DNA from: Coriobacteriales bacterium
Lineage (GTDB): Bacteria; Actinomycetota; Coriobacteriia; Coriobacteriales; UBA8131
Reading direction: 5' to 3'
NCBI GenBank assembly: GCA_031286245.1
Contig: JAITUO010000103.1
Location: 1-7,611, forward strand
Length of the DNA stretch: 7,611 nucleotides
Below, in pieces: positions 1 to 5,614 of the stretch. The number at the start of each line of letters is the position of its first letter. Position 1 is the stretch's first letter. Under the pieces are notes generated by a model that did not search any database, had not been told where the DNA came from, and saw nothing but the letters and a program-made list of their open reading frames with translations. The position numbers and the translations under genes were made by a program.

Positions 1-426
1 AATCGCCAGGAGTTCTTTGACCTGATTGATTTGTTCGGTTTTATTACCGATATTGTGGATAACAAAAGGCTCACGCACCAGCTCACCGATAGTCATGCGG
101 GGGTTTAGTGATGCTTGCGGGTCTTGAAAGACGATCTGTACTTCTTTTCGGAAGCTCTTCAGTTTTCTGCCACGCAGGGTGTGTACATCTACTCCATCGA
201 GTCGGATTGTTCCTGCTGAAGGGTTAAGCAGTCGAATGATGCAACGCCCAGTAGTCGACTTGCCAGAGCCCGACTCACCAACCAGTCCGAGGGTGTGTCC
301 ACGTTCGATTGTGAAACTGACATCTTTGACTGCCGAAACCTTGGCACCAAAACGCGACGAAAAGAGGCCATTAGATGCGGAGAAGTCCTTGCTCAGGTGG
401 TCGACTGTCAACATTGGCTCAGCCAT
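1..426 (-). CDS. oppF: Peptide ABC transporter ATP-binding protein OppF/DppF type, N-terminal part (3' end outside window)
   Basis: This is the second ATPase of the importer, cut at residue 142 by the window edge. The product opens MAEPMLTVDHLSKDF, then shows SAVKDVSFTI, typical of OppF. Walker A is GESGSGKST at 50-58, and the Q-loop FQDPQASLNPRMTIGE is at 100-115. TGRCIIRL after Walker A is the OppF form, compared with TAMSILGL in OppD. The signature motif and Walker B would lie outside the window. The ATG at 426 overlaps the end of oppD by 8 bases (ATGGCTGA). AGGTGG (432-437) lies 5 bases upstream, inside oppD. The overlap means its translation is probably coupled to OppD, which suits a pair needed in equal amounts. 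The frame is open to base 1. Confidence 0.95.
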   Translation of the reverse strand, partial: MAEPMLTVDHLSKDFSASNGLFSSRFGAKVSAVKDVSFTIERGHTLGLVGESGSGKSTTGRCIIRLLNPSAGTIRLDGVDVHTLRGRKLKSFRKEVQIVFQDPQASLNPRMTIGELVREPFVIHNIGNKTEQINQVKELLAI

Positions 427-1612
427 CTCGACCACCTGACTGATAGTTGGAATCGTCGGCGTCAGCCAGCTCACCGGTGTCAGCCAGCGTGCCTGTGTCC
501 AGAGCACCGGCGTCAGCCAGCGTACCTGTGTCCAGCGCACCAGCAGCCACCTCTTCGGTAGTGTCATAGATCGGCGAGTTCAGCAAAAATTCGCCATCAT
601 GGGAGAAGAAGCAAGAAGAGTAGTGGTCATCACTGACCAGTCGCATCATTGGCTCTTCATCTCTACAGTGTTGTTGCACATAGGGACAGCGCTCCGAGAA
701 AGCGCAACCTGCTGGTAAGTCTATCAACGATGGTGGATTGCCCTTGATCGGTGTCAATGGCTGGTCGTTATCCAAGGTCCGCTTCGGGATCGAACGCATC
801 AAACCCCAAGTGTAAGGGTGTAAGGGAGAATAAAATATCTGATTGGTTGTGCCGTACTCGACCGGTTTGCCGGCATACATGACTAAGATGTTATCAGCCA
901 TGTCTGCTACTACACCCAGGTCATGGGTGATCATAATAATCGCCGTGCCATGTTTTTTTTGAAGCTCTTGCATCAATTCGATAATCTGAGCCTGGATTGT
1001 GACATCTAAGGCAGTAGTTGGTTCATCGGCGATCAGGATTTCCGGCTCGCAAGCCAGTGCCATGGCGATCATCGCTCGTTGACGCATGCCGCCAGAGAAT
1101 TGATGGGGATAATCACGGACGCGTTGTTCTGGGTTAGGTATACCAACCATGTCGAGCAGTTCGACAGCTTTCGCCACGGCTTGGGTAGCCGTCAGACCAC
1201 GATGAATCACCAAGCCTTCACCAACCTGCTTACCGACCCGATAAACCGGGTTCAGCGAAGACAAGGGATCCTGGAAAATCATTGCGATATGGTTTCCCCG
1301 GATAACCTGCATGTCCTTGTCTTTCATTGCCAATAGTGATTGACCTTTGAAGCGGATATCCCCATCAGCAAATCGACCAGGTGGCATTGGTACCAACCCG
1401 AGGATAGACATTGCAGTGACAGACTTGCCAGAACCGCTCTCACCAACGACTCCCAGCGTTTGCCCGGCGTTCAATGTAAATGAGACACCATCGACGGCTT
1501 TGACAATGCCGTCCTGGGTATCGAAGTAGACTTTGAGATTATCAAGCTCTAAGAGATGCTCGTAAGCAGGCAGATTGGAATCGATGAAGATGTCGGGTAA
1601 TACTTTAGCCAT
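419..1612 (-). CDS. oppD: Peptide ABC transporter ATP-binding protein OppD/DppD type, with extra repetitive C-terminal tail
   Basis: This is one of two cytoplasmic ATPases that power peptide import. All nucleotide-binding motifs are intact: Walker A GESGSGKS (57-64), Q-loop FQDP (113-116), signature FSGGMRQR (172-179), Walker B ILIADEP with Glu197, and switch His230. The OppD/DppD C-terminal region has four cysteines (303, 309, 316, 334). In a DppD homologue from Thermoanaerobacter, the equivalent motif binds a 4Fe-4S cluster. At 397 residues it is about 50-60 longer than usual. The excess is an acidic tail after residue 340, with the DTGTLAD-type repeat at 358-384 coded by a 33-bp DNA repeat. 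The ATG has AAAAGG (1621-1626) 8 bases upstream and lies one base after the oppC stop. Its last 8 bases overlap oppF. Confidence 0.95.
   Translation of the reverse strand: MAKVLPDIFIDSNLPAYEHLLELDNLKVYFDTQDGIVKAVDGVSFTLNAGQTLGVVGESGSGKSVTAMSILGLVPMPPGRFADGDIRFKGQSLLAMKDKDMQVIRGNHIAMIFQDPLSSLNPVYRVGKQVGEGLVIHRGLTATQAVAKAVELLDMVGIPNPEQRVRDYPHQFSGGMRQRAMIAMALACEPEILIADEPTTALDVTIQAQIIELMQELQKKHGTAIIMITHDLGVVADMADNILVMYAGKPVEYGTTNQIFYSPLHPYTWGLMRSIPKRTLDNDQPLTPIKGNPPSLIDLPAGCAFSERCPYVQQHCRDEEPMMRLVSDDHYSSCFFSHDGEFLLNSPIYDTTEEVAAGALDTGTLADAGALDTGTLADTGELADADDSNYQSGGRDG
461..544. repeat. 33-bp tandem repeat at the 3' end of oppD
   Basis: Two adjacent 33-base units (479-511 and 512-544) differ at three positions, and a related half unit follows at 461-478, beginning with the same gtcagccagc. 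In the oppD frame each unit encodes 11 residues of the type AGALDTGTLAD. The unit is a multiple of three, so copy-number change would alter tail length but keep the oppD stop and the oppF overlap. Confidence 0.85.
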
Positions 1613-1613
1613 G

Positions 1614-2543
1614 TCAATTACCTTTTACATCCAAGGCATCACGCAGGCCATCACCCAGTAGTGTGAAAGCCAGGACTGTTGTCAGTATGGCAGCTCCCGG
1701 ACAGATCACCAGCCAGGGAGCTGAGGCCAACCAGGTCTGGCCTTCGGAGATCATCAGCCCCCAGGAAGGCTCTGGTGGTTGGATACCCAGGCCCAGGAAT
1801 GAAAGGGCGGATTCAGACAGGATGGCAGTACCGATACTCATCGTCGAGTAAACAACGACACTGGCTATTGAGTTCGGCAGTATATGGCGCAGGATGATCC
1901 TGAAGTCACTGGCACCCAGAGCACGGGCTGCAGAGACATAATCGTTCTCTTTGACTTGTAGAAAAGCCGATCGCACGACTCGGCAAATGGAAGTCCAACC
2001 TAATAAGCCGATAGCCATGAAGATGTTTACCCAACCAGGCCCCAGCACTGCCAACAGGGCGATTGTGAACAAGGTGTAGGGAACAGCCATGAACATGTCT
2101 GTGATACGCATGATAACGGCGTCAAACAAACCGCCAAAATAACCAGACAGCGAACCCAGTAATAGACCGATGGTTGTCGAGATCATTGTTGCTATAACCC
2201 CGATCGATAACGACATCTGAGCGCCATAGGCAATCCGCCCCATGACATCAAGCCCGAGTGAGTCAGTACCGAATGGATGCTGCCAGGATGGTGGTAAGCG
2301 AGACATGGTCGCAGCTATGGTGCTGTCGGGATACATGACATCTCCGAAGATAATCGGTACCCACATCCGACCGGTTAATGCAACTAAAACCATCATGACG
2401 ATCCAGAAAAAGGCAACAACCGCCAGCCGATTCTTCCTCAGCCGCCTGAGAGCGTCTCCCCATAATGTCCGGTTCTGAGCAGCAGCACGCCCCTCAGCAT
2501 CCAGGCGGGCCGCACGGGCTTTACCAAAGGCGAAAGAGATCAT
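1614..2543 (-). CDS. oppC: Peptide ABC transporter permease OppC/DppC type
   Basis: This is the second channel subunit, partner of OppB. The 309-residue product has a cytoplasmic N terminus with LWGDALRRLRKNRLA (27-41), typical of the OppC N-terminal domain, followed by a first helix near 41-58. The family signature HPFGTDSLGLDVMGR is at 89-103. Further hydrophobic segments lie near 109-135, 145-167, 170-190, 225-248 and 276-298. The coupling loop is at about 202-224 (YVSAARALGASDFRIILRHILP), and it ends with the usual GDGLRDALD. The ATG at 2543 forms an ATGA overlap with the stop of the upstream linker frame. Only weak ribosome binding sequence (GGATGG or GGCGGA, in the repeat) precedes it, which fits translational coupling. 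oppD begins one base after its stop. Confidence 0.95.
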   Translation of the reverse strand: MISFAFGKARAARLDAEGRAAAQNRTLWGDALRRLRKNRLAVVAFFWIVMMVLVALTGRMWVPIIFGDVMYPDSTIAATMSRLPPSWQHPFGTDSLGLDVMGRIAYGAQMSLSIGVIATMISTTIGLLLGSLSGYFGGLFDAVIMRITDMFMAVPYTLFTIALLAVLGPGWVNIFMAIGLLGWTSICRVVRSAFLQVKENDYVSAARALGASDFRIILRHILPNSIASVVVYSTMSIGTAILSESALSFLGLGIQPPEPSWGLMISEGQTWLASAPWLVICPGAAILTTVLAFTLLGDGLRDALDVKGN

Positions 2544-2605
2544 GTCAGTCCGCCATCCATCAGTCCGCCATCCATACGCCCACTATTTATCAGCCCGCCA
2601 TCCAT
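2540..2605 (-). CDS. 21-codon linker frame joining oppB to oppC
   Basis: A small open frame fills the entire oppB-oppC gap. Its ATG shares one base with the oppB stop (TGATG, 2603-2607), and its TGA overlaps the oppC start as ATGA (2540-2543). The product would be MDGGL, INSGR, MDGGL, MDGGL, T: three copies of one pentapeptide around a diverged one. AAAAAGG (2613-2619), inside the end of oppB, lies 7 bases before its ATG, while oppC itself has only weak G-rich sequence upstream. What is seen is the frame, both overlaps and the repeats. That ribosomes pass through it to reach oppC, by termination-reinitiation, is inference. I recognise no family for the peptide, and it may matter only as an act of translation. 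It could also be chance frame content of an expanding repeat. Confidence 0.45.
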   Translation of the reverse strand: MDGGLINSGRMDGGLMDGGLT

Positions 2606-2614
2606 CAGTCTGCC
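2545..2614. repeat. 15-bp tandem repeat in the oppB-oppC junction
   Basis: Units on the plus strand are: two identical copies of tcagtccgccatcca (2545-2559, 2560-2574), one diverged copy (2575-2589, 8 of 15 matching), one copy with a single change (2590-2604), and the first ten bases of a fifth (2605-2614, 9 of 10) that are the last codons and stop of oppB. The array therefore looks as if it grew from the oppB 3' end. The unit is five codons long. Confidence 0.85.
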
Positions 2615-3585
2615 TTTTTGGAACCGTAACGGATACGCGGATCAAACAAAGCGTAACTGATGTCGATCAGTAAATTAATGGTCATCACTATGATCACTAT
2701 GATCACCACTCCGCCCATCACGATCGGCCAGTCACGCTGGATGATCGCCAGGTAAATTTCGCGACCGACACCCGGCCAACTGAACACTGATTCGGTGAGA
2801 ATGGCTCCTGACATCATCGTTCCGAAGTCGATACCGATAAAGGTGATGACAGGAATCATTGCATTTTTGAGGGCATGTTTCAAAATCACATCGCGTTTGG
2901 AAAGCCCCTTGGCATAAGCGGTGCGAATATAGTCCTGGCTCAAAACTTCCAGCAATTGCGAGCGCATGATACGGGCAGTAAATGCCAGTGACACCGAGGC
3001 CAAAGTCACTGAAGGCAGGATGTAATGCAAAAAAGTCGGATAGGCGCTGATCGGCCCACCACTGCCGGAGATAGGCAGTGAAATAGCCCCACCGGTCAGG
3101 TTTTTCAGCCAGATGCCAAAAATCGATTGCAATAACATGCCTAACCAAAACACCGGCATACTGACTAATATTGATGTGGATAAGGTCAGGAGCATATCAA
3201 TGAAGGAATATTTCTTAACTGCCGAAATCACACCAGCAGAGATACCGACAACGATCTCTATCAGGATTGCTCCCAGTGCCAGGCTGGCTGTGGAAGGGAA
3301 TTTATCCGCAAAAATCTCAATGACATCGCGGCCTTTTTGATAGGAATGTCCAAAGTCGCCATGGAACAAGTCGCCCATATAGTAGCCATACTGGATATAG
3401 ATTGGCTGGTCGAGATGATTACGCTCGACGATTATTCTATATGTGGTTTCCGGAATCGATTTTTCCCCGGCGATCATACGAATCGGATCGCCGGGGACTA
3501 TTGCTCGCATCGCAAAGAGTAAGAGCGTAACGCCTATGAATACAGGGACAAACTGCAATAACCTTCTAAGTATGTACTGTCCCAT
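2605..3585 (-). CDS. oppB: Peptide ABC transporter permease OppB/DppB type
   Basis: This is one of the two integral membrane subunits that form the peptide channel. The 326-residue product opens with MGQYILRRLLQFVPVFIGVT, the standard OppB/DppB N terminus, with a first membrane helix at about 9-29. PGDP at 31-34 and a periplasmic stretch follow, then five more hydrophobic segments near 101-122, 132-154, 185-205, 245-266 and 288-310. The cytoplasmic coupling loop (EAA motif), which docks on the ATPases, is at about 219-245 (YIRTAYAKGLSKRDVILKHA). TESVFSWPGVGR (264-275) is a further family signature. The frame has a stop three codons before this ATG, so this is the first possible start, although its AGGAG lies 13 bases away. 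Its stop overlaps the start of a small linker frame leading into oppC. The last helix is partly coded by a 9-bp tandem repeat. Confidence 0.95.
   Translation of the reverse strand: MGQYILRRLLQFVPVFIGVTLLLFAMRAIVPGDPIRMIAGEKSIPETTYRIIVERNHLDQPIYIQYGYYMGDLFHGDFGHSYQKGRDVIEIFADKFPSTASLALGAILIEIVVGISAGVISAVKKYSFIDMLLTLSTSILVSMPVFWLGMLLQSIFGIWLKNLTGGAISLPISGSGGPISAYPTFLHYILPSVTLASVSLAFTARIMRSQLLEVLSQDYIRTAYAKGLSKRDVILKHALKNAMIPVITFIGIDFGTMMSGAILTESVFSWPGVGREIYLAIIQRDWPIVMGGVVIIVIIVMTINLLIDISYALFDPRIRYGSKKAD
2684..2710 (-). repeat. 9-bp tandem repeat inside oppB
   Basis: Two exact copies of atcactatg (2684-2692 and 2693-2701) are followed by a decayed third (atcaccact, 2702-2710). In the oppB frame they encode a V-I-I periodicity within the last membrane helix, at about residues 293-301. 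The length is a multiple of three, so slippage would lengthen or shorten the helix without shifting the frame. Confidence 0.6.
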
Positions 3586-3598
3586 ACCGCTTTAAATA

Positions 3599-3615
3599 CT
3601 CCTGCCTAAAGACAG
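3599..3615 (-). promoter_or_regulatory. Small hairpin overlapping the oppB ribosome binding site
   Basis: In the 37-base oppA-oppB gap, minus-strand CTGTC, loop TTTA and GGCAG (3602-3615) form a 5-bp stem with one G-U pair. Its 3' arm runs into AGGAG (3599-3603), the only ribosome binding sequence for oppB, which sits 13 bases from the ATG, longer than usual. This could lower oppB translation relative to oppA, as binding proteins are often made in excess. The stem is short and the effect is inference. Confidence 0.25.
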
Positions 3616-3622
3616 CATTACC

Positions 3623-5254
3623 TTATGAAAGCCAAGTGTGTGCCATATCAGCGATCATGTTCGGGCCGAAGAAGAAATCATTCACACGAGCCGAGGTAAC
3701 GCGGGAGTGCCTGTAAAACATTACTGGGGCGACGGGTGTGGCAGCCTGGATGATGTCATCGACAGCCTGGAAGGCTTTGACGCGCTGGTTGTCATCGGTA
3801 ATGCCACGGGCTTCCATGATACCCTTGTCGGCATCTTTGTTGGAGAACCTGCTGTAGTTGTCGCCGTTGTTAGTATAGAACAGTGAGAACAGGAAGTTCT
3901 CCATGATTGGGTAGTCAGCGATCCAACCGAGTCGACCCATTTGAATGTTACCTGCTGCCAGGGCACTCAGATAGGCTGCCCATTCCATCGAATCCAGATT
4001 GGTCTCGATACCGATACTCTTCAGGTCACCTTGGATCAAGCGCATGATCTGATCATGGCCACCACCGGTGTTAAATGAGAGCTTCAAAGTATCCAGGCCC
4101 TTGCCATCAGGATATCCAGCCTCAGCCAAAGCAGCCTTGGCCTTCTCCACATCATAGACTGCGGTCTTCCAGGCGCCTGCCCGATAACCGGCGATGCCAG
4201 GCGGGATGATTCCGTCTGCTGGAACACGGGTGCCCTGGAAAACGACGTCGCAGATGGCTTGACGGTTGATGGCATAACTGATGGCCTCACGCAGTTTCTG
4301 GTTCTTCAGAATTGGGTCAGAGTTGTTGATGATCAGGTAGTAGGTCGCAGACTGCGGACCGATGATCGATTGCTGGCCAGGCTGAGCGGTCCAGCCATCC
4401 GGTGACTCGCCGTATTCAGCGACGCATTCCTCGATCTGGCCGGGAGCAATCTGGCAGAAGTCGAGGCTGCCAGCCTTGAATTCCTGGAAGGCGGTCTCAA
4501 CCTCGGTGATGATATGAAAATCGATGCCGTCGACATAAGCCTTATCGCCATAATAATCATCGAAGCGCAGGACTTGGATGTACTGGTCATGTTCCCATTT
4601 GCCTTTGATCATGAATGGGCCGTTGCCGATTGGAGCCTCGCTGAAAGTCTTCAGATCATCGGCAGCCTTTGGCACTGGTGACAGGGCTGGGTGGGTTAAA
4701 ACCAGCAGGAAGTCGGCGTAGGGGGCAGTCAGGGTGATCTCTAAAGTCAATTCATCGATGGCTTTAACGCCAGATAGCTCCTTGGCGGTGCCTTTTTCGA
4801 ACATCTCGTCGTAGCCTTTGATCTGTGCCAAGTGATAGCTGATCTCCGAAGGATCGGCAGCGATGTTGGGGTTACAGATACGCTCAAAACCACGCTTGAA
4901 GTCAGCAGCGGTGACTGGATCGCCATTGTGGAAAGTTGCACCTTGACGGAGGTGGAAGGTGAAGACTGTGGCGTCAGCTGAGACTTCCCATTTGGAAGCT
5001 GCAGCCGGAACGATGGCTTCTTTCTTGAAGTCAAAGTCGACCAAACCATCAAAGATCTGGCTTGAGACCTGGGTGCCTTCAGACTCCTGAAGGTTGTAAA
5101 CATCGATATAGGATGGCTCGTTGACGTAGTACTTAAAGATACCGCCAGCCTGAGCCTTCTTACACCCAGTTAGAAGCGACGCACCCGCTACCGCAGCGCC
5201 AGCCACAGCAGCTCCAGCTACGAATGTGCGTCTAGTCAATTGTTTCTTTTCCAT
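3623..5254 (-). CDS. oppA: Peptide ABC transporter substrate-binding lipoprotein (OppA/DppA type, SBP family 5)
   Basis: This is the extracytoplasmic binding component that captures peptides and delivers them to the OppB-OppC channel. It is 543 residues long, the usual size for family 5 binding proteins. Residues 1-31 form a signal: KKQLTRRTF contains a twin arginine (8-9), an Ala/Gly/Val-rich core follows, and the lipobox LTGC places the lipid-modified Cys at 31, so it is probably a Tat-exported lipoprotein. Family features include the W-x-V-S-x-D-x-x-x-x-x-F-x-L-R-x-G segment (about 89-105), NGDPVTAADFKRGFERI (110-126) and GNGPFMI (210-216). The ATG at 5254 is preferred to the longer frame opening at 5353 because AAAGGA (5260-5265) lies 5 bases upstream and the signal peptide starts there. 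It is first in the operon and 37 bases before oppB. Whether it binds oligopeptides, dipeptides or another ligand cannot be told from sequence. Confidence 0.93.
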   Translation of the reverse strand: MEKKQLTRRTFVAGAAVAGAAVAGASLLTGCKKAQAGGIFKYYVNEPSYIDVYNLQESEGTQVSSQIFDGLVDFDFKKEAIVPAAASKWEVSADATVFTFHLRQGATFHNGDPVTAADFKRGFERICNPNIAADPSEISYHLAQIKGYDEMFEKGTAKELSGVKAIDELTLEITLTAPYADFLLVLTHPALSPVPKAADDLKTFSEAPIGNGPFMIKGKWEHDQYIQVLRFDDYYGDKAYVDGIDFHIITEVETAFQEFKAGSLDFCQIAPGQIEECVAEYGESPDGWTAQPGQQSIIGPQSATYYLIINNSDPILKNQKLREAISYAINRQAICDVVFQGTRVPADGIIPPGIAGYRAGAWKTAVYDVEKAKAALAEAGYPDGKGLDTLKLSFNTGGGHDQIMRLIQGDLKSIGIETNLDSMEWAAYLSALAAGNIQMGRLGWIADYPIMENFLFSLFYTNNGDNYSRFSNKDADKGIMEARGITDDNQRVKAFQAVDDIIQAATPVAPVMFYRHSRVTSARVNDFFFGPNMIADMAHTWLS

Positions 5255-5276
5255 TAAAATCCTTTCTCTCCTATCC

Positions 5277-5294
5277 GGGAAGGACTGCCTTCCC
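5277..5294 (-). promoter_or_regulatory. Stem-loop in the oppA leader next to the ribosome binding site
   Basis: On the minus strand, GGGAAGG, the loop CAGT and CCTTCCC form a perfect 7-bp stem with a four-base loop. It ends 22 bases before the oppA ATG and just before the ribosome binding region AGGAGAGAAAGGA (5260-5272). No T tract follows, so it is not an intrinsic terminator. The 3' arm contains TCCTT (5280-5284), which could instead pair with AAGGA in the ribosome binding site, so two exclusive structures can be drawn. The stem itself is visible; a role in translation or mRNA stability is inference. Confidence 0.5.
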
Positions 5295-5385
5295 ATTAGA
5301 TGAATCCCTGCCATTTCCCCTGACTGATGACATCGATTCGATAGCCTAAGCATGAAATAGTATCACACTAGAGTGGCATCGAGTA

Positions 5386-5398
5386 ATTGTACTACAAT
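5386..5398. promoter_or_regulatory. 13-base palindrome, possible operator
   Basis: The sequence attgtactacaat is a perfect 6+1+6 inverted repeat centred on base 5392. It overlaps the -10 box of the proximal promoter candidate. Its position and symmetry suit a dimeric regulator, but no regulator family is identified and no second copy was noticed in the window. Because it is symmetric, a TACAAT box is presented on both strands. Confidence 0.3.
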
Positions 5399-5413
5399 AA
5401 ACAGCATTGAGAA
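5386..5413 (-). promoter_or_regulatory. Candidate sigma-70-type promoter upstream of oppA (proximal)
   Basis: On the minus strand, TTCTCA (5408-5413, four of six matches to TTGACA) is followed after 16 bases by TACAAT (5386-5391, five of six matches to TATAAT). Transcription would begin near 5379, giving a leader of about 125 bases. The -10 box is one arm of a 13-base palindrome, so a repressor bound there would block this promoter. The -35 match is weak. Confidence 0.35.
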
Positions 5414-5443
5414 GCAGCGACTGAATGCAAAACGGATAAAACA

Positions 5444-5471
5444 AATATGGATTTTGTATTAAACTTGCCAA
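5444..5471 (-). promoter_or_regulatory. Candidate sigma-70-type promoter upstream of oppA (distal)
   Basis: On the minus strand, TTGGCA (5466-5471, five of six matches to TTGACA) is followed after 16 bases by CATATT (5444-5449, four of six matches to TATAAT, with the important second A and last T present). It lies in the A+T-rich part of the gap and would start transcription near 5437, giving a leader of about 180 bases before oppA. It is a by-eye consensus match only. Confidence 0.3.
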
Positions 5472-5614
5472 TGGTTTGCATCTGTCCTGCTTCGATCTCG
5501 GTTTCCTTGGCTGGTTTCCGTATATGGGGCTTATTCCAGGCTTTTTTGGAGAAGACCGCTTTCGATGGTGCTTTGACAGCACTCTTTGCAGTTGATTGCC
5601 GATACCAGGCTCGA

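Larger units (their letters stand above)
5255..5614 (-). other. glmM-oppA intergenic region (360 bases), no confident gene
   Basis: This gap separates the glmM operon from oppA. Read on the minus strand, it starts moderately G+C rich and becomes clearly A+T rich around 5380-5465, where both promoter candidates lie. Two overlapping small frames start at the glmM stop. One begins at ATG 5622 (76 codons, Lys/Ala rich, overlapping glmM by 8 bases). The other begins at ATG 5618 (90 codons, ATGA overlap, with GAGGT six bases upstream). Neither resembles a family I recognise and they cannot both be real in full, so I call neither a gene. I found no convincing Rho-independent terminator for glmM: the inverted repeats present have 5-bp stems and no good T tract. 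The last 130 bases look like an oppA leader. Confidence 0.6.

Noticed and set aside
461..544. Repeats as a CRISPR array
   Set aside because: Units are directly adjacent without unique spacers and lie in frame within oppD.
179..561. Plus-strand open frames opposite oppF and oppD
   Set aside because: They run antisense to well-supported genes and their products show no recognisable domain or start signals.
3586..3622. 8-codon frame in the oppA-oppB gap, similar to the oppB-oppC linker
   Set aside because: It overlaps neither neighbour, and the AAGG before its ATG is only two bases away; probably chance.
5332..5342. Palindrome atcgattcgat in the oppA leader
   Set aside because: A short 5+1+5 repeat downstream of both promoter candidates; expected by chance often enough and no supporting context.
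5255..5353. Upstream extension of oppA to an ATG at 5353 (33 extra residues)
   Set aside because: The extension is not protein-like, covers the leader hairpin and ribosome binding site, and would bury the Tat/lipoprotein signal inside the protein.
5401..5430. Inverted repeat GCATT...AATGC as a terminator for glmM
   Set aside because: The stem is only 5 bp with a 15-base loop, and the following sequence is not a continuous T tract.
5558..5600. Inverted repeat GTGCT/AGCAC after glmM as a terminator
   Set aside because: It has a 5-bp stem and no T tract follows.
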